The notes under the pieces were generated by a model. That model was not told where the DNA came from, made no database searches, and saw nothing but the letters and a program-made list of their open reading frames with translations. The translations under genes and the position numbers were made by a program. From Burkholderia cepacia GG4 (GTDB lineage: Bacteria; Pseudomonadota; Gammaproteobacteria; Burkholderiales; Burkholderiaceae), in contig NC_018514.1 in NCBI RefSeq assembly GCF_000292915.1, forward strand, positions 2,356,001 through 2,420,000: a stretch of DNA of 64,000 nucleotides, written 5' to 3'. This document shows, piece after piece, positions 36,010-45,915 of this stretch (positions within the stretch are counted from its first letter, which is position 1; each line of letters opens with the position of its first letter).

Positions 36010-38736
36010 ATGACGGACCTGTCGAACGGTATCGATGCCACGCGGCGCGCGGGCGCAGCTCACGCCGACGCCGACCCTGAAGAAACCGCCGAATGGCTGG
36101 AGGCGCTCGACGCCGTCGTCGCGCACGTCGGCAAGGCGCGCGCGCAATACCTGCTCGGGCGGCTCGCCGCGCATGCGCACACCCGCGGGCTCGCGGCACC
36201 GCGCGGCCCCGTCACGCCGTACGTGAACACGATCGCCGCGCACGAACAGCCGCCCTACCCGGGCGACGCCGAGCTCGAGGAGCGGCTGTCCGCCGCGCTG
36301 CGCTGGAACGCGCTCGCGATGGTCGTGCGCGCGAACCGGGCATACGGCGAGCTCGGCGGCCACATCGCGAGCTATGCGTCGGCGTCCGACCTGTTCGAGG
36401 TCGGCTTCAACCATTTCTTCCGCGCGACGCCCGCCGACGCGGGCAATGAAAGCGGGGCGGGCGGCGATCTCGTGTACTTCCAGCCGCATTCTTCGCCGGG
36501 CGTCTATGCGCGCGCGTATCTCGAAGGCTTTCTCGGTGAAGACCATCTCACCCACTACCGCCGCGAAATCGCCGGGCCCGGGCTGTGTTCGTATCCGCAT
36601 CCGTGGCTGATGCCGGACTTCTGGCAGTTCCCGACCGGCTCGATGGGCATCGGCCCGATCAACGCGATCTACCAGGCGCGCTTCATGCGCTACCTGCAGC
36701 ATCGCGGGCTCGCGAACACCGCCGGCCGCGCCGTGTGGGGTTTCTTCGGCGACGGCGAGATGGACGAGCCCGAATCGCTCGGCGCGCTGTCGCTCGCCGC
36801 GCGCGAGGGGCTCGACAACCTCGTGTTCGTGATCAACTGCAATCTGCAGCGGCTCGACGGCCCGGTGCGCGGCAACGGCCGCGTGATCGACGAACTGGAG
36901 GCGCTGTTCGCCGGCGCCGGCTGGAACGTGATCAAGGTGTTGTGGGGTTCCGACTGGGATCCGCTGTTCGCACGCGATCACGCGGGCGCGCTCGCCCGCG
37001 CGTTCGCCGATACCGTCGACGGCCAGTTCCAGACCTTCTCCGCGAACGACGGCGCGTACAACCGCGCGCGCTTCTTCAGCCAGGACCCGGCGCTCGAGGC
37101 GCTCGCCGCGCAGCTCACCGACGCCGAAATCGACCGCCTGCGCCGCGGCGGCCACGATGCGCGCAAGCTGCACGCCGCGTATGCACGTGCGCTCGCCCAT
37201 CGCGGCCAGCCGACCGTGATCCTCGCGAAGACGATGAAGGGATATGGCATGGGCACGGCCGGCCAGGGCCGGATGACGACCCACCAGCAGAAGAAGCTCG
37301 ACGTCGACGACCTGAAGGCGTTCCGCGACCGCTTCCGGTTGCCGCTGTCGGACGGCGACGTCGAGCAGTTGAAGTTTTACAAGCCAGCGGAAGACAGCCC
37401 GGAAATGCGTTACCTGCATGACCGCCGGGCTGCCCTGGGAGGCTATCTGCCCAGAAGGCGGATGGCGGCATCGAAGGGGCTGACCGTCCCTTCGATGCCG
37501 GCCTGGGGTGCGTTCGCGCTGGAAGCGGCCGGCCGCGAGATGTCGACGACGATGGCGCTCGTGCGCATGCTCGCCGCGCTGATCAAGGATCGCGACCTCG
37601 GCCCGCGCGTCGTGCCGATCGTGGCCGACGAAGCGCGCACGTTCGGCATGGCGAGCCTGTTCCGGCAGGTCGGCATCTACTCGCCGCTCGGCCAGCGCTA
37701 CGAACCCGAGGATCTCGGCTCGATGCTCTACTACCGCGAGGACACGCGCGGGCAGATCCTCGAGGAAGGGATTTCGGAAGCGGGCGCGGTGTCGTCGTGG
37801 ATCGCCGCCGCGACGTCGTACAGCGTGCACGACCTGCCGATGCTGCCGTTCTACATCTACTACTCGATGTTCGGTTTCCAGCGCATCAGCGACCTGATCT
37901 GGGCGGCTGCCGACCAGCGCTCGCGCGGCTTCCTCGTCGGCGCGACGTCAGGGCGCACGACGCTCGGCGGCGAAGGGTTGCAGCACCAGGACGGCAGCAG
38001 CCATCTCGCGGCGTCGACGATTCCGAACTGCCGCGCATACGATCCGGCGTTCGCGTACGAAGTCGCGACGATCGTCGACGCCGGCATGCGCGAGATGGTC
38101 GAGCAGCAACGCGACGTGTTCTATTACGTGACCGTGATGAACGAGAACTACGCGCAGCCGTCGATGCCCGACGACGATCCGGCGGCGCGACGCGAGGGCA
38201 TCCTGAAGGGCATGCACCGGCTGCCGTCCGCGTCGAACGCAACTTCGCGCGTGCAGTTGTTCGGCGCGGGCGCGATCCTCGGCGAAGTGCTCGCCGCGCA
38301 GCGGATGCTGCAGGACGACTGGGGGATCGATGCAGCCGTCTGGAGTGTCACTAGCTTCAGCGAACTGCAGCGCGACGGGATGGAAGCCGAACGGCTGTCG
38401 CGGCTCGGCGACGGATCGGCATCATCGTATGTCACGCGGATGCTTGAAGGAACACACGGCCCGGTGATTGCCGCGACCGACTACGTGCGTGCGGTGCCAG
38501 AGCTGATCCGCGCCTACGTGCCGCGCCGCTACGTGACGCTCGGCACCGACGGGTTCGGGCGCAGCGACACGCGTGACGCACTGCGCGCGTTCTTCGAAGT
38601 TGATCGCGCGAGCATCGTGCTCGCCGCGCTGAAGGCGCTGGCCGACGACGGGGAACTCGATGCGGCGGTGCTGCACACCGCACGCGAACGGCTCGGCAAG
38701 ACCTCGCATCCAGGCGTCGCGCCATGGCAGCGCTGA
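36010..38736 (+). CDS. homodimeric 2-oxo acid dehydrogenase E1 (AceE/MdeB-like)
   Basis: A 908-aa ThDP enzyme of the AceE type, close in length to the 887-aa E. coli protein. ThDP motif GDGEMDEPES at about 244, with the closing Asn in VFVINCNLQRLDGP; later DGSSHLAASTIPNC and the C-terminal RRYVTLGTDGFGRSDTR are family hallmarks. It decarboxylates pyruvate or a related 2-oxo acid. No E2 or E3 gene is adjacent, so it must borrow them. A divergent Lrp-type regulator favours an MdeB-like role on 2-oxobutyrate from methionine or threonine. The start is the ATG at 36010 after GGAG. Confidence 0.9.
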   Translation: MTDLSNGIDATRRAGAAHADADPEETAEWLEALDAVVAHVGKARAQYLLGRLAAHAHTRGLAAPRGPVTPYVNTIAAHEQPPYPGDAELEERLSAALRWNALAMVVRANRAYGELGGHIASYASASDLFEVGFNHFFRATPADAGNESGAGGDLVYFQPHSSPGVYARAYLEGFLGEDHLTHYRREIAGPGLCSYPHPWLMPDFWQFPTGSMGIGPINAIYQARFMRYLQHRGLANTAGRAVWGFFGDGEMDEPESLGALSLAAREGLDNLVFVINCNLQRLDGPVRGNGRVIDELEALFAGAGWNVIKVLWGSDWDPLFARDHAGALARAFADTVDGQFQTFSANDGAYNRARFFSQDPALEALAAQLTDAEIDRLRRGGHDARKLHAAYARALAHRGQPTVILAKTMKGYGMGTAGQGRMTTHQQKKLDVDDLKAFRDRFRLPLSDGDVEQLKFYKPAEDSPEMRYLHDRRAALGGYLPRRRMAASKGLTVPSMPAWGAFALEAAGREMSTTMALVRMLAALIKDRDLGPRVVPIVADEARTFGMASLFRQVGIYSPLGQRYEPEDLGSMLYYREDTRGQILEEGISEAGAVSSWIAAATSYSVHDLPMLPFYIYYSMFGFQRISDLIWAAADQRSRGFLVGATSGRTTLGGEGLQHQDGSSHLAASTIPNCRAYDPAFAYEVATIVDAGMREMVEQQRDVFYYVTVMNENYAQPSMPDDDPAARREGILKGMHRLPSASNATSRVQLFGAGAILGEVLAAQRMLQDDWGIDAAVWSVTSFSELQRDGMEAERLSRLGDGSASSYVTRMLEGTHGPVIAATDYVRAVPELIRAYVPRRYVTLGTDGFGRSDTRDALRAFFEVDRASIVLAALKALADDGELDAAVLHTARERLGKTSHPGVAPWQR

Positions 38737-38796
38737 TCGGGCGACGCGACCGAGCACCGGCCGACGATGATTCGTCGACCGAAACAATACGTCCGA

Positions 38797-39270
38797 CTAG
38801 CCAAACAGGCGAGGATCCAGCGCGAACGCTTCTTTGCTGATCACTTTCACACTTGAAGCAAAATCCGCATGCAGCGGGTTCAGCAGCAAGTTGAAGTCGG
38901 TCGGGCAGACGACGGACGGTACGCGCATCGCCAGCTGCTCGCCCGCTTCGAGCCAGACCTGCCCGATCCGGGCGGTCGACTCCGGATCCTGCGACAGTAC
39001 CGCCCAATCGTCCGGCAGGTCCGGCTGATACGCGTGGTCATGCACGGTGTCGGGCACGTCCAGCGTCACTAAAAAAAATCCGCCAGCGGGAAGCAAACCG
39101 GACATATGGACGAGCGCCTCGAGCAACGACGTCGACGCATGGCAGCAGGTGTACAGCACCCGCATGCCGCGAGGATTCCAGCGGCCGCCAGCGATCGCCG
39201 CGCCGTTCCCGCTCAGGTCGTCGGCCAGGTAGTGCCCTTTTCGTTCTTTCGCGAGACGATACACCCTCAC
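38797..39270 (-). CDS. RES domain toxin
   Basis: A 157-aa RES-domain protein. RES toxins of this kind break down or ADP-ribosylate using NAD+. The N-terminal VYRLAKERKGHY, GGRWNPRGMRVLYTC and STSLLEALVHM carry the conserved Arg, Tyr and Glu positions. The start is the GTG at 39270, which overlaps the antitoxin stop (GTGA). It is the second gene of an antitoxin-toxin operon. Confidence 0.88.
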   Translation of the reverse strand: MRVYRLAKERKGHYLADDLSGNGAAIAGGRWNPRGMRVLYTCCHASTSLLEALVHMSGLLPAGGFFLVTLDVPDTVHDHAYQPDLPDDWAVLSQDPESTARIGQVWLEAGEQLAMRVPSVVCPTDFNLLLNPLHADFASSVKVISKEAFALDPRLFG

Positions 39271-39770
39271 GCGCCGACCCCGAACTGGGCACGGTTCAGA
39301 ATGTCGCGCACCCGGTCGTAGCCGGGCTGTACGTCGAGCACTTCGAGCGGCTTCAAACCGTCGAGCTCCGCGTTCGCCCGGTTCATCCACGCCGCCGCGC
39401 GTTCGCCGTCCTCAAACAGATCGGTGGCGAGACCCAGTACGTAGAGCACGCGCGCAACGCGATCGGACTCGCCATGCGACAACCGGTCGTGTTTGGCAAT
39501 TTTCCGCAGAATGGTCGAGCTGGGCAGGCTCAGCGCGCTCAAGAGGGACTGAACCGGCACGCCGAGCAACTCGCGCGCGACGCGCTCGATGATGATCGCG
39601 TCGAAACCCTCCGCAATCGCGCGCCGCTGCGCCATCGGCGCCATCCGCCCAAAGGTGTCGAAATCGTCCTTGCCGGCGCCCAGACCGTTCGAGCTCCTCG
39701 CCGGCGGCGCGGCGCGGGGCGCGGCAACCCGCTTGGCAGGCTGACGGGCCGCAGGTGTGGTTGCTGCCAT
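39267..39770 (-). CDS. Xre/MbcA/ParS antitoxin (DUF2384)
   Basis: A 167-aa antitoxin. The first 45 residues are a Pro/Ala/Arg-rich linker. About 50-115 is an Xre-type helix-turn-helix (LLGVPVQSLLSALSLPSSTILRKI). The C-terminal DUF2384 part ends DVQPGYDRVRDILNRAQFGVGA, which plugs the toxin active site in known pairs. The start is the ATG at 39770, behind GGGAG. The long disordered N-terminus is longer than usual. Confidence 0.88.
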   Translation of the reverse strand: MAATTPAARQPAKRVAAPRAAPPARSSNGLGAGKDDFDTFGRMAPMAQRRAIAEGFDAIIIERVARELLGVPVQSLLSALSLPSSTILRKIAKHDRLSHGESDRVARVLYVLGLATDLFEDGERAAAWMNRANAELDGLKPLEVLDVQPGYDRVRDILNRAQFGVGA

Positions 39771-39802
39771 GGCGACTCCCAAGTGGGTTAATTCAAATTC
39801 TC

Positions 39803-39818
39803 ATTGTATACACTCAAT
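39803..39818. promoter_or_regulatory. candidate operator of the RES/Xre operon
   Basis: ATTG-TATACACT-CAAT, centred near GTATAC, 33 bp upstream of the antitoxin start. AT-rich flanks on both sides (CAAATTC and GAATTTTC) extend an imperfect palindrome and may also hold the promoter. Confidence 0.42.
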
Positions 39819-39880
39819 CGGGAATTTTCAATTGACCAAACGGGATATCCGTAAACAACGGGAATCGACGGCGCTCCGCG

Positions 39881-40381
39881 CTACACCGGTAGCGCATGCG
39901 TCGACAGAATCTCCTTGAGCACCATGAACGAGCGCACCTGCCGCACGCCGGGCAGGTACAGCAACTGTTCGGCATGCAAACGGTTGAAGCTCTCGTTGTC
40001 GCGCGTGCGGACCAGCATGAAGTAGTCGAATTCGCCGGTCACCACGTGGCACTCGACGCACCCTGACACCTTCTGCGCGGCCTTCTCGAATTCGGCGAAC
40101 GCCTCCGGCGTCGAACGATCGAGCACGAAGCCGATCACGACCAGCATCCCGGCGCCCAGCGGCTTCGGATCGAGCAACGCGACGATGCCGCGAATCAACC
40201 CCATCTCTTTCAATCGCTCGACGCGCCGCAGACATGCCGGCGCGCTCAGCTTCACCTTCGCGGCGAGGCTCACGTTCGAGATCGACGCGTCCTGCTGCAA
40301 CTGCCGCAGGATCGCGCGGTCGATGCGATCGAGCGCAGGCGTGGCATCGGCCGGCGGCGCGCCGGTGCGATCTAATTTCAT
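39881..40381 (-). CDS. acdR: Lrp-type regulator of ACC deaminase
   Basis: A 166-aa Lrp/AsnC protein: helix-turn-helix at about 15-58 (LDRIDRAILRQLQQDASIS, SLAAKVKLSAPACLRRVE), then a RAM domain with CHVVTGEFDYFMLVRTRD. The start is the ATG at 40381 after GGGGACGCA. It is divergent from acdS, as AcdR is in other proteobacteria, where it senses ACC or leucine with partner proteins. An inverted repeat lies 20 bp upstream. Confidence 0.9.
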   Translation of the reverse strand: MKLDRTGAPPADATPALDRIDRAILRQLQQDASISNVSLAAKVKLSAPACLRRVERLKEMGLIRGIVALLDPKPLGAGMLVVIGFVLDRSTPEAFAEFEKAAQKVSGCVECHVVTGEFDYFMLVRTRDNESFNRLHAEQLLYLPGVRQVRSFMVLKEILSTHALPV

Positions 40382-40400
40382 TGCGTCCCCTGTCGATTTT

Positions 40401-40442
40401 ACGAAGCAAAATTATCCATGCCTGCTTCGTGTTATCGATAAC
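40401..40442. promoter_or_regulatory. candidate AcdR operator
   Basis: Perfect 8-bp arms ACGAAGCA (40401-40408) and TGCTTCGT (40423-40430) with a 14-bp spacer, followed at once by the palindrome GTTATCGATAAC (40431-40442). It lies between acdR and acdS. The 14-bp spacer equals that of the operator at 35851-35886 beside the other Lrp-type gene. Confidence 0.6.
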
Positions 40443-40572
40443 GTAGGTCTTCACTATTTATTTCGCAAGCTCATTTCGCGCGGTCCTGCCTATCATTTTT
40501 CCATCGGGACACGGCGTGTCGGCCGTGCCCGACCGATTCGAATTCCCGCCCACCGCCTCTCGGAGCTTGTCG

Positions 40573-41589
40573 ATGAATCTGCAACGTTTCCCCCGTTATC
40601 CGCTCACGTTCGGCCCGACGCCGATCCAGCCGCTCAAGCGCCTGAGCGCGCACCTCGGCGGCAAGGTCGAGCTGTATGCGAAGCGCGAGGATTGCAACAG
40701 CGGCCTCGCGTTCGGCGGCAACAAGACGCGCAAGCTCGAATACCTCGTCCCCGACGCGCTTGCGCAAGGCGCCGACACGCTCGTGTCGATCGGCGGCGTG
40801 CAGTCGAACCAGACCCGCCAGGTCGCGGCCGTCGCCGCGCATCTCGGGATGAAGTGCGTGCTCGTGCAGGAGCACTGGGTCAACTACGAGGATCCGGTGT
40901 ACGACCGCGTCGGCAACATCCAGCTGTCGCGCATGATGGGCGCCGACGTGCGGCTCGTTGCCGACGGCTTCGACATCGGCATTCGCCGCAGCTGGGAAGA
41001 AGCGATGGAGAGCGTACGGCAGGCGGGCGGCAAGCCGTATCCGATTCCGGCCGGCTGTTCCGAGCATCCGCTCGGCGGGCTCGGGTTCGTCGGCTTCGCG
41101 GAAGAAGTGCGCGAGCAGGAAGCGCAGCTTGGCTTCAAGTTCGACTACATCGTGGTCTGCTCGGTGACGGGCAGCACGCAGGCGGGGATGGTCGTCGGCT
41201 TCGCGGCCGACGGGCGCGCGGATCGCGTGATCGGCATCGACGCGTCGGCGACGCCCGAGCGCACGCACGAACAGATCACGCGCATCGCGCGGCATACGGC
41301 CGAGCTGGTCGGGCTGGGCCGCGATATCGAAGAAAAGGACGTGGTGCTCGACACACGTTATGCCGGGCCGGAATACGGGCTGCCGAACGACGGCACGCTG
41401 GACGCGATTCGCCTGTGTGCGCGGCTGGAAGGCATGCTGACCGATCCCGTCTATGAAGGGAAATCGATGCACGGGATGATCGACAAGGTGCGGCGCGGCG
41501 AATTCGAACCGGGGTCGAAGGTGTTGTATGCGCATCTCGGCGGGGTCCCGGCGTTGAGCGCATACAGCAGGATTTTTCGGGAAGGTTGA
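40573..41589 (+). CDS. acdS: 1-aminocyclopropane-1-carboxylate deaminase
   Basis: A 338-aa PLP enzyme, exactly the family length, that turns ACC, the plant ethylene precursor, into 2-oxobutyrate and ammonia. Lys51 ([11 protein letters not shown]) binds PLP, Ser78 is near the ring, and Tyr294-Glu295 (DPVYEGKSM) and Leu322 (AHLGG) are the residues that separate true ACC deaminases from D-cysteine desulfhydrases. The start is the ATG at 40573, behind GGAG. It is divergent from acdR. Presence suggests life with plants. Confidence 0.96.
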   Translation: MNLQRFPRYPLTFGPTPIQPLKRLSAHLGGKVELYAKREDCNSGLAFGGNKTRKLEYLVPDALAQGADTLVSIGGVQSNQTRQVAAVAAHLGMKCVLVQEHWVNYEDPVYDRVGNIQLSRMMGADVRLVADGFDIGIRRSWEEAMESVRQAGGKPYPIPAGCSEHPLGGLGFVGFAEEVREQEAQLGFKFDYIVVCSVTGSTQAGMVVGFAADGRADRVIGIDASATPERTHEQITRIARHTAELVGLGRDIEEKDVVLDTRYAGPEYGLPNDGTLDAIRLCARLEGMLTDPVYEGKSMHGMIDKVRRGEFEPGSKVLYAHLGGVPALSAYSRIFREG

Positions 41590-41824
41590 GCCCGCGCGGC
41601 AGCCGAGCGGCGAGGCAGAAGCGAAACACCGGGAAGCAGCCGACCTCCGAGCGCGGCGTCCCGCTCGCCACGTCGCTGAAGTCCTGCGGGCGGCTCATCG
41701 TCCCTCTGACTTTCAACGGTGCAACGCTGACTCCACACGCGACGTCAGCGGTCATGTCGATGACCACCGACGCCGATACGAGGATCGATCCATTCGGCCG
41801 TTGCAATACCTGCGTGAGCTGCCG

Positions 41825-44800
41825 TCAGGCACCGTGATACCCCAACCGCTCGAGCGCCTGCTCGACGTGCTCCCGGCAGTCGGGCCAGCCCGCCTCGAGC
41901 GCGCGCCGATCGCCGGCATGCACGGTCTGCTCCATCGCCGCGCACGCGTCGCTCGCGTCGCCGTCGCCCGCCAGCGCGAAACCGCCGCGCATCGAGTGCA
42001 ACTCGATCCTGACGGACTCGATGTCGCCGTGCGCAAGCGCACGATCGATCACGGCCAGCGAATGCAGCGTCGCCGTTCGTAGCTTGTCGCGCATCTCGTC
42101 CGTCATGACCGGCGCGGCACTTGCCGCCACCGGGTTCGATCCCGCTGTCGGCTCGCGTTGGCCATGCCGGCGCAGCACTGCGTCGAGCGCCGCGATCGAC
42201 AGCGGCTTGAGCACCACCTCCACGGCGCCCGCCTCCGCGCACCGTCGCCGGTCCTCGTCGGTCGCATGCGCGGTCATCGCGATCACCGGCACCGTCGCAC
42301 CCTGCTCGCGCAGGAAATTGGCGAGCGCGAAGCCGTCGAGGTCCGGCATGCCGAGATCGGTCAGCACCACGTCGAACGACTGCGCGAAGTAGGCGCGCAT
42401 TGCCTCCATGCCGTTCTTGACGATCGTCGCATCGTAGTGCAGCGCATCGAGCTGATCGCGCAGCAACGCACGGCTCGCGGGGTGATCTTCCGCAACGAGC
42501 ACGCGTAGCGGCGCGCCGTCATCCGCCTGCATCGGCAGCGCGAGAGCCGCTGCCGGTGCGTCGTCGAGCGCGGCACGCCACCCGGACGGCGCCGCCGCAA
42601 GCGGCAGCGACGCGACGAACGTTGTGCCCGCTCCGGGCCGGCTGTCGACCGTCAGCGCACCGCCCATCAAGCGCGCGAGACGGCCGCAGAGCGGCAACCC
42701 CAGCCCGGTGCCGCCGAACCGCCGGTAGATCGACGAATCCGTCTGCACGTATACGTCGAACAGCGTCGGAAGCGCTTCCGGCGGAATGCCGATCCCGGTG
42801 TCGCGCACGGAGATGTCGACGCCGTGCGCATTACCGAAAGCGGCAGCCGGACGCACGTCGATCGTCACGCTGCCGCGCTCGGTGAACTTGATCGCGTTGC
42901 TGACGAGGTTCGAGACGATCTGGCGCAGGCGGGTCGGATCGCCGACGTACCCATCGGCCAGTTCCGATGCAATCCGGCAGTCGAGCACGAGCTCCTTCGC
43001 ATCGACGAGCGGGCGAAAGATCGCCGCGACATCGCGCACCAGCGCGCGCAGATCGAACGGAATGGCCTCGAGCACCATCTGGTTGGACTCGACCTTCGAC
43101 AGGTCGAGCACGTCGCTGATCGTGCGCAGCAACGCGTCAGACGACGTCATCACCGTCCTCAACCGTCGCCGCTCGTCGGTCGGCAACGGCGCGCGCTCCA
43201 TCAGCTCGAGGTTGCCGACGATCGCGTTCAGCGGCGTGCGGATCTCGTGGCTCATCGTCGCGAGGAACGTCGACTTCGCCTTGTTCGCATCGTCCGCGGC
43301 TTCACGCGCCTCGCGCAGCGTGTGCTCGACCCGCTTGCGTGCGGTGATGTCGGTGAGCGTGCAGAGCAGCACGTCGACACCGCGAAAACGCGTACGGACG
43401 ATATGCGCGGCAAGATAGGCGGTGCCACCACCGACGAGGTCGACCGACAACTCGTGCGTGACGACGCGTGGCGCCCGCCCGCCCGCGATACTGCCTTGAT
43501 AGGCCTGCCAGATACGCTTGCCGAGCGGCGGCGCCGTTCCGGTATCGCCGTAGGCCAGTGCGGCCTCGTTGCGCACCATCGTGTCGCCATTGGCCAGCGA
43601 CAGCAGCATGAGCCCGGCCGGTGCCGTGCGGATCAGCGTGCGGTTCAGCGCCTCGCTCTCGATCAGGCGGATGGCGCGACGGTTCGCGGGACGCAGCGCG
43701 CGCCGGTCGAACATCAGGATCACGAACCATACCGTTCCGATTGCGAGAACGGCAAGACCGACTGCGATACCCAGGCGGACGGCCACGTCGTCAAACAGGC
43801 TGCGCCACGACATCGTCGCGGTCAGCACCTCGCGGAACCCCGGCATCCGGTCGCCGATCACGATATTCATGCCCACCCGATGGGCCATCGCCCGTTCGCC
43901 ACCGGCCGCCTGCGCAAAATCGACGGCGCGGGCAGTCAGCACGGAATCGGCATCACGGCCGATCAGGACCTGCGCGCCCGGACTCACCAGCGCATAATCC
44001 TTGCCGGCGGCCGAAGAACGGAGAAAATCGTCGATCGCAGGCCAGGTGACCACGACGAACCATGCGATCGGCTTGCCCTGCGCGTCGCGCACCGCCTGCA
44101 CGAACCGCAGCACCGAGCGCCCGGCCAGCGGGTCCTCGCGCCGGTCGAGCAGAATCTTCCGGTAATCCGGTGCGGCCGCCGCCGATACGAACTCACGCGA
44201 CGGTTGCAACTGCCGAACCAGTGCCTTGATGTCGAAACCGGCCGGGAGCGCCAGCATCTGCTTGACCAGCGGAGAGCCGGTCACAACGACGAAATTGCCG
44301 TCCGGATCGACCAGATATCCGCCCATTCCCGGGTCACCGGGTTGCTGCAACGGCATGATGCCGGTGACCCGGCCCTGCGCCAGCAGTCTGCAGAGCAAGG
44401 GAGCGTAGGCGCTCGCCGATTGCGACGATGAAGCAACCGCGAACGCGGCGAACGTCACACGCCCCGCCTGGCCGACGGCGACCAACCTGCCGCGATCGTC
44501 GACGAACCGCCCGAGCGTAGCGGGCGATGCAGCCGGGCCATGCCTCGCTATCATCTCGAGGTTTTCGACATAGCGATTCTGGAGTGCCCTGACCACCTCC
44601 ATCTCCGCCAGCAGGCCGGCCTTGCGGACCAGGAAATCCGATCGGAACCGCACGACCGATTCCTGCAGGTCGAGTCGTGCGACCAGTGCCGTGCAGACCA
44701 GCACGAACACGGTGATCGCCACGCCGCTCCCATATAGCAGCCATTGCTGCTGACGCCGGACGCGCCCGGGCTCGAATGGCCTGCGGCCCGCGGCGGCGGT

Positions 44801-44833
44801 ATGCGCGATCAGCGTTTTCAGTTTGGTGGGCAT
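41825..44833 (-). CDS. hybrid sensor histidine kinase with receiver and HPt (EvgS/ArcB-like)
   Basis: A 1002-aa inner-membrane kinase. Membrane helix at about 31-52, a periplasmic sensor to about 350, second helix at about 352-375, then a PAS-like region. HisKA with His near 528 (MSHEIRTPL), HATPase with DTGIGIP and GGTGLGLPL, a receiver with Asp near 825 (LTDLGMPD), and a C-terminal HPt with His near 946 (LHSMRGGF). It thus holds a full phosphorelay. An RcsB-like regulator is encoded 81 bp upstream on the same strand and is its likely target. Signal unknown. Confidence 0.93.
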   Translation of the reverse strand: MPTKLKTLIAHTAAAGRRPFEPGRVRRQQQWLLYGSGVAITVFVLVCTALVARLDLQESVVRFRSDFLVRKAGLLAEMEVVRALQNRYVENLEMIARHGPAASPATLGRFVDDRGRLVAVGQAGRVTFAAFAVASSSQSASAYAPLLCRLLAQGRVTGIMPLQQPGDPGMGGYLVDPDGNFVVVTGSPLVKQMLALPAGFDIKALVRQLQPSREFVSAAAAPDYRKILLDRREDPLAGRSVLRFVQAVRDAQGKPIAWFVVVTWPAIDDFLRSSAAGKDYALVSPGAQVLIGRDADSVLTARAVDFAQAAGGERAMAHRVGMNIVIGDRMPGFREVLTATMSWRSLFDDVAVRLGIAVGLAVLAIGTVWFVILMFDRRALRPANRRAIRLIESEALNRTLIRTAPAGLMLLSLANGDTMVRNEAALAYGDTGTAPPLGKRIWQAYQGSIAGGRAPRVVTHELSVDLVGGGTAYLAAHIVRTRFRGVDVLLCTLTDITARKRVEHTLREAREAADDANKAKSTFLATMSHEIRTPLNAIVGNLELMERAPLPTDERRRLRTVMTSSDALLRTISDVLDLSKVESNQMVLEAIPFDLRALVRDVAAIFRPLVDAKELVLDCRIASELADGYVGDPTRLRQIVSNLVSNAIKFTERGSVTIDVRPAAAFGNAHGVDISVRDTGIGIPPEALPTLFDVYVQTDSSIYRRFGGTGLGLPLCGRLARLMGGALTVDSRPGAGTTFVASLPLAAAPSGWRAALDDAPAAALALPMQADDGAPLRVLVAEDHPASRALLRDQLDALHYDATIVKNGMEAMRAYFAQSFDVVLTDLGMPDLDGFALANFLREQGATVPVIAMTAHATDEDRRRCAEAGAVEVVLKPLSIAALDAVLRRHGQREPTAGSNPVAASAAPVMTDEMRDKLRTATLHSLAVIDRALAHGDIESVRIELHSMRGGFALAGDGDASDACAAMEQTVHAGDRRALEAGWPDCREHVEQALERLGYHGA

Positions 44834-44914
44834 ACGTGTCGTCGAAGTCGCATCGGCGCCGGCACGGCGTCATGCGTCGTGCGGTTCGTTGGGTACGGCC
44901 CGCCGCGTGCCCGT

Positions 44915-45574
44915 CTATGCATCGGTCGCGGGCGAGTCGGGCAACTGGCCCTCGCTCGCGTAGCGAATCAGATCGGCGTCGCGGACAATGCCGAGCTTCT
45001 TCATCGCGCTCGACTTCTGCGAACTGATCGTCTGCTTGCTGCGGTGCAGCTGGATGGCGATCTCGCCGACCGTCAGGCCGGCCCCGTAAAGCCGCACGAC
45101 TTCGATCTCGCGAGCTGTCAGCGTGCGGACACCCGCGGACGGACGGCATTCCTCCAGCAGCTTCTTGACGAACGGAGACAGGTAATTTGCCCCGACGAAC
45201 GCCGCATGAACGGCGCCGACCAGGTGCGAAATCGCATCGGACTTGCTCAGGATGCATCCGACGCCCTGCTTCTGAATCGCGAGCAGCACGCTCGGGTTGT
45301 CGATCATCGTGATCGTCACGAGGCGCAGCGCCGGGTAGCGACGCTGGAGAAACGACAGCAACGACAGGCCGTCGCCATACTTGCCGCCGGGCATCACGTA
45401 ATCGACGACGAGTACGTCGCTCTGCTGATCATCGAGCATCGCCACCAGGTCGGTCGAATTGGAGACGGCACCCAGCAGCTTGATCGTGCTGCTGCCCGCG
45501 AGCGCCTGCGACATCCCGAGTGCGGCCGAAGGATGATCGTCCGCCACCATCACTCGCACAAAAAATTCATCCAT
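44915..45574 (-). CDS. RcsB-like response regulator
   Basis: A 219-aa response regulator. Receiver with acidic pair ADDHP, phosphoacceptor Asp58 in VVDYVMPGG and Lys111. The stretch MPGGKYGDG and the C-terminal LuxR-type helix-turn-helix TISSQKSSAMKKLG are close to RcsB. It would bind DNA as a dimer after phosphotransfer from the HPt of the kinase encoded downstream. A 341-bp gap upstream suggests its own promoter. Confidence 0.92.
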   Translation of the reverse strand: MDEFFVRVMVADDHPSAALGMSQALAGSSTIKLLGAVSNSTDLVAMLDDQQSDVLVVDYVMPGGKYGDGLSLLSFLQRRYPALRLVTITMIDNPSVLLAIQKQGVGCILSKSDAISHLVGAVHAAFVGANYLSPFVKKLLEECRPSAGVRTLTAREIEVVRLYGAGLTVGEIAIQLHRSKQTISSQKSSAMKKLGIVRDADLIRYASEGQLPDSPATDA

Positions 45575-45915
45575 CTCTGTTCTTCTCCCGATACACGCGG
45601 CCTAACGTGCCATGTTGTACGACGCGCCGTGATTCAAGTCGATCCCGCAACACGGTCGCGTTGCAACGTTCGGCGAACCGGGCGGTGCGCAGCGCAATTT
45701 TAAGATAATAGACGGGTTCTGCGTCGCGGCGACGCGATCGGGCATGGCGGCTTGCGCCCGCACCGATCCGATGCAACCGCAGCCTCGCCGGGCGACGCGC
45801 CCGGCACGGCGTTGCCGCATGAACCTGCATTGATCCGACGCCCACACGCGACCGATCGGCAGCGCCCCCGACGCTGCCGATCGGTCGCGTCCCGCAGGGC
45901 GGCCGGAGCCGCCGC
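45575..45915. other. intergenic region upstream of the RcsB-like gene
   Basis: 341 bp with no supported gene. Small open frames lack ribosome sites. A GC-rich repeat (CGACGC...GCGTCG near 45838-45875) might be a terminator for the small gene upstream. The AT-rich patch near 45700-45720 may be the promoter. Confidence 0.4.
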
